From contig OX327694.1 in NCBI GenBank assembly GCA_946807835.1, forward strand, positions 7,576,001 through 7,640,000: a stretch of DNA of 64,000 nucleotides, in the 5' to 3' direction. The notes under the pieces were generated by a model. That model did no database searches and was not told the DNA's origin. It saw only the letters and a program-made list of their open reading frames with translations. The DNA is from Ailanthus altissimus. Taxonomy: Eukaryota; Streptophyta; Magnoliopsida; Sapindales; Simaroubaceae. This document shows, one piece after another, positions 51,780-64,000 of the stretch. A program made the position numbers and the translations under genes. The number at the start of each line of letters is the position of its first letter. Positions within the stretch are counted from its first letter, which is position 1.

Positions 51780-52320
51780 AAAATGTTAAGTGTAAAATTT
51801 AAACTCAATGCCATAACTTCAAAAGTGAAGTTGTAGCGCTAAAAATAACTAAAAGAAGCAACTTTAAACAAAAACTCAATGCTATAACGCTAGGAGTAAA
51901 GTTGCAAAGCTAGTTAGATAGAAAGTTAGGGTTGCAGTGCCTAAGATTGAGGCCACGATGGTGGAAGCATTATTGAGTCAACATCGCAGCTCTGGGAAGC
52001 AAGGTTGTAGTGCTGAATACTGGAATTTGAATTTCAAGTTGATTTGAACTCAAACTTTACCTTAACTTAAAAATAAATATCTATAAATAAAAGACTAAAA
52101 GTCTAACTTGGGAAGTGAAGTTGAAGTGCATTTGAGAGAGCAGATATTAAAGCTGCTTGAAAGAGAAAACATCCAATTTGAGTGCAAAGAAGAAAAAAGC
52201 GAAGGAGATTGAAGATTTGTACATATTAAATAAGTTATTTCAATAATTTTTTCTCTTTCTACTTGTCTTAATCCTTTTATGTGAGGATGTTGAACTTTTT
52301 TATATTTAGTTTTTTTTTAT
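51780..52320. repeat. Possible solo LTR fragment
   Basis: A short internally duplicated motif, AACTCAATGCYATAAC followed by AAGTTGYARMGCT, occurs near 51806 and 51873, with related GTTGTAGTGCT copies to about 52010. Then come CTATAAATAAAAGACTAAAAG (52081) and a purine-rich then T-rich stretch. A TATA box followed by an R/U5-like stretch suggests an LTR, but the ends and target duplication were not found. The match is by general appearance only. Confidence 0.3.
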
Positions 52321-54540
52321 TTCATCATAAATTAATTATTTTTTTTGTGTGAATTGTAATTTAAATTCAATATGTAACTTTAATTGATTTATTTTTTCAT
52401 AATTTATGAAATTAAAATTGAGTTGTTCATTCTATTTTATGCTTATTTCTTTTAATTACTTGATCCTCAATTAAATTAATTATAAAATTTTAATGAACTT
52501 GAAAAAAGAATTTTTGTGTTTAACTATGAATAGAATGATATATGATTACCAAGTATAGTTTTGAGTTTTATGTGAGATAATAATATACTTACACGACATA
52601 TATAAATATTTAGATAATCTATTCTTAATAAATTTTACTTTAACTTAATTATCATAAAAATATAAATAATTGATTAGGAAAGATATTTTTACTAGGCCAT
52701 CAAAGAAGTTTGTGGAGATATTAAATTTTTTAATTAACAATTTATATTGATGAGTTAAATTAAGAAGATTTAATTAGATTTAAGTGAAGTATTGAGAGAT
52801 AATTACAGTCCTATACTTTTTGATATTGGTGAGTTGATAAATGTTTTCTTTATTTTATTTTTTGCTTATTTGATTTATATTTTATATATTTTTTAAATTA
52901 TCACTTGTTTGAATATGAATAAAAAAATACAATTTTACTAATTATCAAATTTAATAACAATTTTTTGTGAGACAATATCTAATTCATTATTATATTATTT
53001 GTTTATAATAACATACAATTACATTCTAAAATTTACAATAAAAATATATTGAACTTTGATAATGTTTGATGCAATAAGTGTATTTCACTCAATTTTTTTT
53101 TAAAAAAAAGTGATGACACCATAAGTTTAATGTCCTAAAAGATTATATAACTCTTATTAACAATGATAATTGTTTCTAAATAGTAAAACGTAGCTTTAGA
53201 ATTCATTTTTAGCAAACCTTTTTGTTTTGATCCCTGTTTGATAGTTGAATAAATTGATAAAAAGATGTAGTCTTAATAATCAATTAACACTAAGATTATA
53301 TTTTTTCTCTTATTTGTTCTCCCATCTCTTTCTTGTAACTTAAAGCTGACAACTACTTCATTTTCTAAATTTTCATTAAAAGGAGATGCCTCTGGCTCTC
53401 TGAAGAAAAATTTTATTTATTTATTTATTTTTGCTTTCTAGCTTAAACAACTAAATATGTTTTGATATACAGTGTTCTATTTTATATCCATACCAATTTT
53501 TATTCTATAGTATTTTTGGTTTACACCCAAACTAATTTTAGGTTTGTAATATTTTGTTTACATCCGAATTATTGTTGCTATGTAGTGTTATAATTTTATT
53601 GTTGTAATATTTAGTATTATAATTTTAATTTCAGATTAAGAGGGCAAAGTTAGATAATTTCAATTGAAAAATCAAATCAAGAGGCAAAAAGTATTTTCAA
53701 AAATTGAGAGCTCTAGTACCTACTTTACTGTGCGATTTTTTCTCTCAAATTTTTAGTTTATAAGTAAAGGTTTTTTTTTTATTATTGCTAATGACCGACA
53801 ATCTTTACCTTTGATTAAAAAGTTGATAGGTTGATGGAGATTGTCTTGCTTATAAGATTTAGTTTAATTTGTTTAGAGAAATTAAATTTAATGATCTTTG
53901 TTTTGATTTTGTGATCCGAACCATCAACATTGAGTTATGATATAAATCACAAACTAAAATAGTAACGGTGGATGGTTAAAACTTTAGCATTTGGCTGGTA
54001 TCATATTGGATTTGGTCACCGAACTATAACTGTTTAAAGTTGTTTAATTAGAGCTTAAATATAGTTTTTGTGTTATGAATATTATTTAAATATGTATCCT
54101 AACTAAATTGACTTTGACTTTTGTGAAGTCTTCTAATTATTAAAAGTATTTCCCCTAATTTAATCGAAGCATGTGTTTTTTTCTATGGAATGAAAGTTTT
54201 TATTTAAAAAAAAAAGACAATAAATTAACCCCAATTCCTAAACAGTATTTTAATTTTTATTATGTCTTTTATATTAACTTTAAAAAGCTAAAACCCACGT
54301 CAGCACAAGACGACAAAAGCTACACCAACCTGCTAATGAAACTAACTATTGGCAACTTGTCATTTTTTGTTTTTTTTGGTTATTTTGTAGCAAAGAAGTC
54401 TAAAAGGCGACTGACCTGGCATATTTTATTTTATTAGCCAATCCAACTCATTAATCATTCACCTAAACGTGGAAGCGTGGAATCAGCGATTACCAAAACT
54501 TCTAAAATCCATGGCGCCAATCCTTCCCGCCACACTCTCT
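52321..54540. other. AT-rich gap upstream of the unknown basic-protein gene
   Basis: No gene was recognised. It is long A/T-rich sequence, with the last few hundred bases (from about 54430) turning less AT-rich as a promoter. The 88-codon frame at 54171-54437 lacks recognisable features. Confidence 0.4.
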
Positions 54541-54543
54541 CTC

Positions 54544-54550
54544 TATATAA
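54544..54550 (+). promoter_or_regulatory. Probable TATA box of the unknown basic-protein gene
   Basis: TATATAA after a CTCTCTCTC run lies 91 bases upstream of the ATG at 54635, giving an expected 5' UTR of about 55-60 bases. Y-patch plus TATA is a common plant core promoter layout. Confidence 0.6.
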
Positions 54551-54634
54551 TCCCCCGCGAAAACCGACCTAATTCATACCCCCACTGAAGCCAAAAAGAG
54601 TAATAAAATTGAGAAGCCCAAATCAGCAAAAGCC

Positions 54635-55237
54635 ATGGTGGTACCTTTGGGGCCAGGCAAGTTCTACGGCAGCAGCCTCCCGCGACCTCGCATCTACACC
54701 GATACGAGGTTGAATCCCGAGCGTGTAGATCCGCCCGTTCCCGTCATGGATCCGCTTATGTCGTGGGCCAACGAGGCTCACTGGTCCATGGGTGGACTCA
54801 GCTTCAAGCGCCTCCGCCTTCAAGGCCGCATCGAGGGATCCGTCACCAAGCTCCGCAAAGAACGAGAAAAGCTCTTTAAAATCCAAAACAAACAGAGCCC
54901 CAAAAGGGGTTCTTCTGTTTCGCCACCTCCGGCACCTGTGGCAGTGAAGAGGAGGAGGTTTCTGGCTTTGAGCAATGAAGAAGAAGAGGAGAAGCATGAA
55001 ATTCCAGCGAAAGGAAAGGCGAGTTACAAGAGGAAGTTGGTGAATGATTTTGATAAAGTGGCGGATGATGATGATGATGATTTTTTGACGGGAGTGAAGA
55101 CTAGAAGTAAAATTTTGAAGGGAAATGAAGGCGAGGAGATGAAGAAACTGAGTCCTAACATGAGTAGGAAGAAGGCCGAGAACAGGAAGACTGAGATAAG
55201 AAGTTCCCCAAGATTGGCCAAGCGTGGATCAAAATAA
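54635..55237 (+). CDS. Plant basic nuclear-type protein, unknown function
   Basis: This is a single exon of 200 residues. The ATG (AAAGCCATGGTG) has a strong plant start context. The first 70 residues are ordered and Pro/Arg-rich: GPGKFYGSSLPRPRIYTDTR, then VDPPVPVMDPLMSWANEAHW and GGLSFKRLRLQGRIEG. They look like a conserved plant-specific domain that I cannot name. The remainder is disordered and highly charged, with basic KRRR (about 104-107), an EEEEE run, a DDDDDD run (about 145-150) and a C-terminal RSSPRLAKRG. The composition suggests nuclear location and binding to nucleic acid or chromatin, which is inference only. It is convergent with the mannanase gene downstream, with a 576-bp gap. 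The antisense frame at 54623-54997 is a shadow. Confidence 0.82.
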   Translation: MVVPLGPGKFYGSSLPRPRIYTDTRLNPERVDPPVPVMDPLMSWANEAHWSMGGLSFKRLRLQGRIEGSVTKLRKEREKLFKIQNKQSPKRGSSVSPPPAPVAVKRRRFLALSNEEEEEKHEIPAKGKASYKRKLVNDFDKVADDDDDDFLTGVKTRSKILKGNEGEEMKKLSPNMSRKKAENRKTEIRSSPRLAKRGSK

Positions 55238-55813
55238 ATATTTCATGTTGTTATGATTACAGGGCTTTGTTTGTATTTCTGTAGTTTTTTTTTACAAAGA
55301 GAAATGGAAAGATGAAACGAAACTTATTTTAACGAGTATTCGAGATCTATTATCTAGTTGTGCTTCTCTGTATCATGGAGACATTCATGTGGCTTCACTA
55401 AAAACCATTAATTGCTAACAAAGTGAAAAGTAAACGTGGGATTTGACAAAGCTCGCGTGCGTTTGTTTGAACATCCACTCGAGAAAGCTGACATCCGTCT
55501 AGAAATATTTTGGATAACAGGTAAAGAGAATTTCTTATCTACTATCTTTGCTGGGGCTAGTATCAATCTTCAGCTCTTGATGAAACTCCTAAAAGCATTA
55601 TAATTTATAACAGCTTGCTGCAACCGCTTATGCAAAAATAGTCATGTGAATACTATTTCGTATTTACCCACATCTTAGAACTTCATAAAAATTGTATGGA
55701 ACTTGGTATAATACAGAAAAAAAGAATTGCATCTCTCAAACTAGCATAAAGACCCAAGGACTCCTGTCAAACAATTATATTTTCTGATAGGAGAATTATG
55801 CTTTCACTGTCAG
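55238..55813. other. Convergent 3' flanks of the basic-protein and mannanase genes
   Basis: The left part is the 3' UTR of the plus-strand gene, and the right 200 bases are probably the mannanase 3' UTR on minus. No further gene or structured element was seen. Confidence 0.5.
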
Positions 55814-58800
55814 TCAACACAATCCTTTCAAGTAGTTCCTTTGCTCCCGAGTCTGTCCGTGGATTCTGGCTAACTTGCAGGACTGTTCAGTTATCAGCTT
55901 GTGTATTGTTGGTGTTTCCCACGGAACAATTCCAAAATCATCATTATACTCATCAATTCCTTCAACAAAAAATTGCCAGATGAAAGCCCCTGCACCAGAC
56001 TGGTATCTCTTTGCAGATTTGTAGACAATATCTAAAACTTTTTGGTACATCCTGTCTCTCTGAGATGGTTTGAAGTCCTTGATCAGGTTTGACAATCCGT
56101 ATTCGGCAAACAAAACAGGCTTATGCAATTCATTGTCACCATCTTCGATGTGAGAACGCATCCACTTAGAGGCAAACGTCAAAGTATCTTCAAATTCTTG
56201 ATCATGAAACCTACCAGAAATACGACAAAATTAACACAGGCTACACGGTCAAAATTTTTTATTAAAGCATCTATTTTTAAGTACCATCAATGATTCAAGA
56301 GAAAAGATTTTACATTTTTCTCCAGCATTTTGAATCAGCAAATAAACAATAGTAAAATGACCATCAATGAAATTTACACAGTTTATATCTTTTACACTTT
56401 ATTCATGTTCTTAGTAACAATTTCTAATATTTGGTTCTTTCATTTTAAGTGCTCAAGCAATTTCAGAAAGAATTAGCTGAAATGAGGCACGATGCTTACC
56501 AACGATCAGGGTAGACATGAACTGAGGCAAAATCAATGGTTTCAATCTTGGAGTTGCGAATAAAATCAGATCCAAGTTCAGATGCCCACACTTCTGGGTT
56601 CACAGTTAACCTCTTGGGGTTTCTAGGACCATAGAATCCTTCAAGGCCCACAGTCACAAGATGGTTTTTGTCAATTGATTTCACAAAAGCTGACATTTCT
56701 ACTATCCAATCCTGCAGTTATACACCATACAATTAGCTAGTATAAAGACAAATTGAATATTTTAAGTAGAATAGAACCCATCTGCCTTACATATGAAAAA
56801 AAATTGACAATGATATAGGAAAGAAACAGAAAACTCTCAAGTGAGTTTCAGAAAGTTCTTTATTGAAGTTGGATTTTCCCTCAAAAAATGCACAAGCTTT
56901 AACTCAAGTTATAGAAATTAGAATACTGAGCTAACAGAAGTTCATACAGCAAATGAAAGGGAATTTAAGCAATATCAAAATGAGGCCACACTAAGAACTA
57001 CTAGTTGCTCTAGCATATCTGTTCATCATACTCATTTCAACCAAGAAAAGACAAAGGTGTTTGATTCCATAAGTTTTGGAACAAAAATTAGATAAAAATT
57101 CATGCTTGAATTCTTTGGAAGGTTGTAGAAGTCATATTGAAGTCAGATGGTGTAGAATCTTCTACGGCTGACTGTAGTAAGGAAATAAACAGGACAAGGA
57201 GTTTGTAGCTTACTTGAAGCGTGTCGCCCGATGGATCAGTCATGCAACGAGGTTCATTAATCAACTCCCATGCAAAGATGGCTGGATCATTCCGATACTC
57301 AATTCCTGTGATGGTGTTCTTCCTCGTGAGAATAGTCTGTAAAAGGGAAACAGATTTTGATGAGAAATCACGTAATTGACTGGGAAGGAGAAAATGCACT
57401 GATAACTTGTATTGGCAACTGAAGTATTAACATGAGGCTTTACAATACATTGCAATTGCAGATAAAACTGCTTAGCATGAATTTTCTTAATATATGCCAT
57501 GTATAAGGAGGAAAAAGATTTGTTATGAGAAAACGGGGGATAAAATGCTGTTTATTTCAAATTATGCAGATAATTTACCACTTGTGCCATTGCAGTGACA
57601 ACAATACATGATTCATTCTGTAGCATTGACAAATATAAACAGATGCAGATTCACACAGCCCAGTCATCCTCATCTTGTTCTTCCTAGTTCTGTTGGATGA
57701 TTCATGAGATTCTGTCAGGATTTTCAGTGCGATACATCCCTGATTTTCAAAACTTTCCCTCATCTGTTTTAAAAGTTCCATTTATTCCTTACATCAACAT
57801 TTACCCACCGACTGTACCCGATGCATTCAGTAAGCTCACATTTCTGCATATATTGTTCAATCTTGAAATGAAATCTTTTACAAAGTTGTTGATCATCTTG
57901 CTTCAATAAGAACATACTATCATGCCATCCATTTTTTTATCTCAGAAAGGATGAGGGAGTGGAAAGAAATACATTCTAAGGCTTACTAAAGAAGTCAAAT
58001 GAAGCACTCATTTACCCCATTCATTCTGTGTAATCCAGATGAATCCCAATTGCGAGTCTTAATGTTGATCATAGTAATGGTTGAAGAATTTTCCTTTCCA
58101 TGATCATGATATTTTGGCAAGTGTTTTTGAAATGATTATTCATGGTTTGTTGACAACAATTCAGAGTACCTGGCATGTATGATTTAACAAGACCTAAATA
58201 TACCATGACCTAAAGATGATGACGCCTCTAGCATCTGGTCCACTTTTTTGCAAGTTTAACAAGGACTGATTCTTACATACATGGCATAATGCTAGCATAT
58301 ATTACTTGGGTGTGTGCCAATAAACAAGAATATGCTTTTTATATGTAAGTTTGCATGATACATGCAAATTATTTCCATTATCAGATCCCAGAAAACAGGC
58401 AAATCTTGAAAGCTGCAAAGCAACATACCTTGACATAATTCTTGAAATATTTTCGGATGGAAGGATCAAAGAAGAAGGAGTCATTAGAGGAGCTCAAACC
58501 AACTCCTTCTTCCCATGCCCAATTGACATACTGAGTCTTTCCACCATAATGTTGCAAGTTATTAACTAGGCTAAGCATTAGCCGAACTCCATGTTTATTT
58601 GCTTCAGAAATGACATAATCCAAGCCCTGCACAGAATTAGTGGTCAAAAAGAAACATATATGAAGGGGTTATGCTAGAATCATATCAATCAAGACTGTAG
58701 AGCTCAATGTAGAAAAAAAATCAGGCATTATCAACCACTTATAGCATAGACAACTAGAAGAATGCACAGCCTTCAATGCAAAAGGTCATAAGAAGAAATT

Positions 58801-59921
58801 CTTCTTATGGAGGATATCAACTTAGCTTCATGCATATTCTGTTACATACTCCTCTGTTACCTTCATGGTGATTCATTTCACAATCACTCACATATTTCAA
58901 AAACTTTAGCATATCGAACGAAAGATCAAGTATATAAGTGACAATGAAGTAAAGTGAAGCAAAACAACACAAAAAAGCTAATTGTTAATTTGTGCTATAG
59001 ACAAAAGAATTTGAGTACAAAATGACAAGAATAATATACCGTCAAGCATTCAATTAGGCTGCATTAAGTATTTGGAGGTATTGAAGCAAATTGAATAGGT
59101 CTTTTTTTTTTCTTTTTTTGTGTTTGTTTTTATTTTTGTTTTTTATGCTACTTTTCCAGATTAATTAATAGAAAACTGATTCAATTAGAACCAACATTTC
59201 TAAAATAATACATGTTGCATCAAGTTTCTTTCTCAAAAATGCCATTTATATTTCCCAATCAGATAGCTCTTATCTATTAGTTTCAGGGTGTGACAAATCC
59301 GTCGATGACAAATTTGTTTCCACTAGTTACATGCATTCCTCCTAAACTTGCAATTTCATTATAAATCAGATGTCTGACAGAAGCAAAATCCCACGTTACT
59401 AAAGTTAAGCTCATATTACGCACCCAAATATCAAATCTTTCTGGCACTAATAAACTCAAAAACACCAAAATTACCTTAAAAAGATGACAAGGGAATTTGC
59501 ACTGAAACAAAGTGCAGGTTATTATCACAATAGAAGAATGTAAGAGATTTAAAACCTGGAAGACTCGCTCATCAAATTGCCCAGGGGAAATCTGGAGGGC
59601 ATTGTGGTTGTGGCCCCCATCATTGAAGGCCCAAGTCCTGCAAACTGTTAAACCCATCTTTGCTCCAGCTTGCAGCATTTTACCAACCCTAGGTCTGCTA
59701 TAATCATTTGAAGCATGGTCCATTAACCAGTAAGAGTTCCATCCATTAACATACAAGACTTTACTATCCAACATGAAATGAGTCCCATTCCTTGTCACAA
59801 ATCCCAGCTGTGGTTCCTTTTCATAACTAACATTCAAATTACCACCAAAAGACATGTAAATGAAAGCCACACATGATGCAAAGCCAAGAATTGGGTAAAA
59901 CAGCCCATTTCCTGCCACCAT
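55814..59921 (-). CDS. Mannan endo-1,4-beta-mannosidase, GH5 (5 exons)
   Basis: This endo-beta-mannanase hydrolyses internal beta-1,4 bonds of cell-wall mannans. Exons on minus are: 59921-59556, 58626-58429, 57336-57214, 56711-56500 and 56210-55814, all GT-AG, giving 431 residues (plant MAN2/MAN6 types are about 430-450). Residues 8-25 form a hydrophobic segment near the N-terminus, a signal anchor or uncleaved signal for the secretory route. The GH5 fold follows: [43 protein letters not shown], then [10 protein letters not shown] with acid/base E216 and [11 protein letters not shown] with nucleophile E336. The last conserved part is [13 protein letters not shown]. The 5' leader has no in-frame ATG upstream of 59921. 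The anchored form resembles MAN2/MAN6 rather than cleaved secreted seed forms, but the exact orthologue is not decided here. Confidence 0.93.
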
Positions 59922-61850
59922 TCTTTCTATATATAGTATATACCGCGAGCAAAACGATAGAAACAATGAGATTGAACAAAACAAAAACAAAATAGAGTTT
60001 TGGACACCCTTTTGGCTCTACATCAACAAACTCCAGAAACCATGGATACCCAGACTAAGGTTATGGAACCCTTATACACCCAGACGTGGACAAGAAATTC
60101 TCAAAAAGGAGGCCAAAATTTTAGAAGACCCAGATCCCTCCCTTGAAAGGTTACCTCAAGTTAGCAACAAGAACTCCAAATTTTGACTCAAGGAGCTCAA
60201 AGTTTAACACAAAAAAATACAAGAGGAAGAACACTAAAAGAAAGAAGGAGATTTGTATATTGCTATCTTGAGGTTTTGGTTTTGGGATCTTTAGTGGTGA
60301 AAGCGGCGGGAAATGTAGAAAAGGAGAAGTGATTTGCGAGAAATGAGGGAGGAGCAAAGCTAACATTATAAGAGAAAGAAACGAAGGCAAGGGAGGGACA
60401 AACCTAACATGTCTCCCCTGGAAAACAGTCGAAAACAAGGGAGGTGTAGATGGTGTGTGTGGTGGAATGTTGTGTCAAAACATTTGGTTAAATTAGATCT
60501 GTAGCACCTGATTTCTTACAGTTTTCTTGACTTTTAATATTGTATTGAACAAGTCTCATACAACACCATGGTCCCCATGTGTGTATGTGATGCTGCTTTG
60601 TTTTCTCTCTTCCTTTTTCTTTTTATCTCTCTCTATCAAATCTATAAGAAAATATATTTAAATAAAAAAAAAACTGAAAAATCTTACATCTTATGTGTTA
60701 TTGAATACTTAGTATAAATTATGACAGACAAAAGATTTACAAGGATTAGTATAAATTAAATCTTTTATTAGTGTAAATTAAATCTTTTGTCACGTGTGAG
60801 TCAGATTTATGAAGACGTTTGCTTTTTGTATTTGTATAATTTTCTTCTTTCCTACTTTTTAGCTTTTCCACTTTTAGCAGTTTACACTACTGATTGCTCT
60901 TCCCAACCATATTAGCATTTTGCTTGTGGTAATGAAATTATGAGCTAATGTTAATGTAGATCCCATTTCAACAAAATCCACAAATTCAATGGACTTGATT
61001 TGAAGAGACTTGCGGATCTTTTGATTTTGGGTTGTATGTCAGTGGAAATATGAAATAAAATAGTGCAAAGAAGTGGCAATAGCATAGAGATATAAAGTGA
61101 TTTTTTTTTTTTTAAGAAGAATAACCTATAAATGTTCCATTGGCTTCAATTTGTTCAAAACATAGTTCAATATCTTTTGTTTCATAATAACTGCCTTTTA
61201 GGCATTAATAGACATATTGCATGTGATAAAAAGTTTAATGTAGAAAATTGAGAAGCTTAGTGTTAGTAAGGTAACCGAATTATGAGGTTGATATCTTAAA
61301 TATGTCATTGAGAGGCAAGAATTTTATGGCTTTAATATATCTTTGACTGTTTCAACTTTCAAGCACACGGCATGTATCATAATTGTTCAAATCCGTTAAA
61401 ACAATTAAGGCAAATTATCATTACCTCAGTATCTAGGCTATAATTGAGTCATAACACCCAGTTTGGCAATACAATGAAGTGAGCAGTGTCGGTGACCTAT
61501 ATCATCATTCCCAAATTTAATATTGCGTGTTTATTTAATGGAAAATAAAATTAAGTTTGAGATATTTAAGAAGTAAGTGGTCTCTTGTAACAAAGACAAT
61601 GAATGTTCCAAGAATCAGCAGAAACACCTGAAAAATATCAGAAATAATCATTTGATTTCCATTGTGATTTGAGGATTGACGAGTCCCTACCAAATAATCA
61701 GCTTTTGAGGTTTGCCATGTCACTGTCTTGTTATAAGGGATCGAAATAAATCATATTTCAAATCATCAACAAACAATAATATCGCTTAACTTTTGTATAT
61801 ATATTCAAAGAAAGAGTGGAATCAAATTGGAAAAACTTTTCTTTCAGAAC
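59922..61850. other. Upstream flank of the mannanase gene
   Basis: About 59922-60470 is probably the 5' UTR and promoter of the minus-strand mannanase. A CT-rich run when read on minus (about 60590-60650) lies further up. The 95-codon minus frame at 60151-60438 is leader sequence with no family features. The rest is AT-rich and gene-free as far as can be seen. Confidence 0.45.
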
Positions 61851-64000
61851 CTAATTTTTTTTTTCTCTCAAAGCAAAATCGGTAACCTAACTACCTAAAC
61901 CAAACTTTTTCTTCCTTCATCGGAGAAGAGGCCTTATAGTAACTGGTTGTCGACGTGCTGTCTGGCCCGTGGTGGTGTCATCCTCCGTCGAGACCATTGT
62001 CTCTGCTAAGCTGTGCCCCTTTGCTGATTCCTGCCCTCCGCGAAAATTCGATCCTTTCACTGGCATTTTCACAGGTTCTATGCCGCCAAGTACCTGCTAA
62101 GATGTGCAAGTTGTGCCTTCACTGATGGTGCAAGGTTCTTGCCTGTTTTCATCTGTATTCCGACCAAACACTTCCAGTCAGTCCAAGCAACTATTGTCTC
62201 TCACAGCTGCTGCAATACACAATCTGATTTTCAGTCGATCAGTCGATCTGCATCCATCGATGGCCAAATGTTCTTCCATAGTCTTATATTGATGTTATGT
62301 ACAGATTTAGCTTGATAGGGGTTGTGCTGAGATTGTTATGCGTGTATAATATAATAGTGGTGTTTTGTAATTCTCCGTATGCGTGAGGGTTGTTGTATCC
62401 CTTTTATATAAAGGTTGTTTTATTCTTTTTACGTGAGAATGAGGGTAGAAAATCTCAACTGTGGGATGGTCCTCATAATTGGACATTTATTTCTATTCTT
62501 GGAAGAGTAGTAAATTTGGGCATTTCTAAGTTGAGATATTAGTATAGCATCTCAGTAATCAATTTGATATTAATTAAAAGCCTTATGATGTTATATGTAT
62601 GATTTCGGTCAATAATATTACATTTATTAATGATTTAAAAAAAACTTATATATATTATTGACTAAAAATTTCATCAACGAGTGATTTTTTTTTTTTGAAA
62701 ATAATAACTAAACTTTGAGGGTGAGGAGAATTTTAGACTCTTGTAGAAGTAATCTGCATATACAAGTGTGATGATGATCCTCAACTCAATAATTTGAACC
62801 CCTTTTTATAAGGTTATATTATGAGGTTAATACGTAATTGTAGAATCCTATTAGGGTTGAAAGTCATTAAGACTTTCCCTTCTTGGGCTCATGTATTAGA
62901 GTTTTATCCAAATAATGTTAAACCTTCCTTTCTTTCTTACTAGTGTAGACCTTATGCCGAGATTATTAGAATTGTACATGATTCTCGATAGCAAATTTAT
63001 TTTAGGATGCATATGCAAGACTAGGGTGATCAATCGGCTCGAGGAGGGTACTCGATGACTGAGAATGATGCTGGCGAAGTGAGAACTAAAAACATGCTTG
63101 AGGACATCCATGTACCTCTGTAATGTATGGGCCCAGGCTATTAAGCTTGCGTTTTATGAGCTATAATAGATGGGCTGGGCTTTGTAGTGATTAGCCCTAT
63201 AAGCTGGAATTCAGGGAGAACAAGGGTCCTTTAATTTTTAGTGTTAACTCATTGACACTAGAAACTTTATAAGTATAGTCCCCTAGATTAAGTGGTATTC
63301 GAAATGTCTTTTGATGTGATTGGTCAAAGTCCTTGGTTTGTTGATTTGAGACAGTACTCGAAATCAGGTATTATTCTTTTGTATGGGAATAGGATCATTG
63401 AGTAGTGACATTCCTCTATGTCAATGGTCATTAGGCCCACATAATGCAGTCGTGTATTCATAGTGGCACTAGAACGAATTATATGAAGTTGGCACCAAGG
63501 GTGCATTTAATGTTTGCAACCTTTCAAAGAATGTGCACGTCAGACTGCTAACTGAATAATTGCCCCCCCCATTTCTTTTGAATTTGTGATGTCGTGGCCT
63601 TACTTGGGAGTAGTAGCACAGATCGAATAGTTGAGGTCTACACTTTGAGGAAATACGCTAGTTCAAAGAGACATTTCGTCTATGAAGATGTTTTAACTTT
63701 TTGATTTCGAGTCAACAATGGTGATCACTTTTAAGAACCATATATATAAAGAAGTGGTCTTTTTTATTATATCACTTTGATTTTCTTTGACGGTTTTTAG
63801 GAGAGAGAAATTTTAGCGATTTGAATTCCTTACGTATTTTGCAGTCGGTTTACATCTACAACTTCTTTTTTTATTACGCAATCTTTGTTCAAGTGAGTAT
63901 TTTGATGTATACTTCATTTTCTTATATTGCTGTCTTAGTGTGCTTTCTCTATTTTTAGTGTATTTTTGGATTTGTCTTTTAAAGCTTGAGTGCTCATCTT
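61851..64000. other. Right flank with doubtful retroelement traces
   Basis: About 61900-62290 is GC-richer than its surroundings but has no sustained frame. It is followed by CCCTTTTATATAAAGGTTGT (62399), which looks like an LTR TATA region. About 62740-63600 has mixed composition with a short C9 run at 63564 and no coding signal. About 63725-63900 has TATATATAAAGAAG then a T-rich leader-like stretch that could be a promoter or LTR end for something beyond the window. None of these could be confirmed. Confidence 0.3.

Noticed and set aside
54623..54997. 124-codon minus-strand frame opposite the basic-protein gene
   Set aside because: It is a shadow of the plus-strand exon, which has the TATA box, start context and coherent composition.
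60151..60438. Minus-strand 95-codon frame upstream of the mannanase as an extra exon
   Set aside because: No splice arrangement links it to the anchor exon, whose own ATG at 59921 begins the expected membrane anchor. The composition fits a leader or promoter.

Overview
The window is nuclear DNA of a dicot plant. The evidence is many small GT-AG introns, an AT-rich intergenic background, plant-specific gene families, and plant transposons (hAT, Ty1-copia, LINE). The species cannot be named from the sequence. Five protein genes are supported. From left to right they are a TPC1-type vacuolar two-pore cation channel (plus strand, 23 exons, 12616-33186), a Bet v 1/PR-10/MLP-type small ligand-binding protein (plus, 2 exons, 43718-44334), a UBC25/PHO2-type E2 ubiquitin-conjugating enzyme (minus, 8 exons, 45570-49928), a single-exon basic protein of unknown function (plus, 54635-55237), and a GH5 endo-beta-mannanase with an N-terminal membrane anchor (minus, 5 exons, 55814-59921). 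They have unrelated roles (ion transport, ligand binding, ubiquitylation, cell-wall mannan) and are neighbours, not a pathway.

The left 11 kb has no recognisable gene. It is built from AT-rich tandem arrays. A roughly 6.9 kb block (about 1360-8270) has collinear inverted ends of about 300 bp, and its interior is an inverted pair of arrays of a unit resembling AATTACGTTAAATGTTATAA plus AATTTC hexamers. A second array with a 22-bp period (CACTTAATATACTAAATGTT-like) sits inside it. The same unit recurs at 9.0-10.8 kb and, importantly, inside a well-delimited 1433-bp hAT element (21270-22702, exact 8-bp target duplication) in intron 10 of the channel gene. There it folds back on itself around a precise centre.

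The channel gene introns hold further insertions: an LTR-like segment (intron 7), a second hAT of the same family (27174-28264, intron 16), a LINE 3' remnant (intron 16) and a 47-bp exact tandem duplication (intron 14). All exons remain intact and in frame. Between the channel gene and the PR-10 gene lie a decayed Ty1-copia retrotransposon on the minus strand (33955-40470, both LTRs, PBS and PPT legible) and an AT-rich block with inverted flanks carrying repeated GC-rich CGCATGCG palindromes (41.1-42.4 kb). The stretch 50-54.5 kb and the right end (60.5-64 kb) are mainly gene-free and AT-rich, with doubtful retroelement traces.

The best candidates for something undescribed are: (1) a non-autonomous transposon family whose interior is a self-complementary AT minisatellite, (2) the CGCATGCG hairpin array, and (3) a young 27-bp/81-bp in-frame expansion encoding an acidic repeat in the E2 enzyme.
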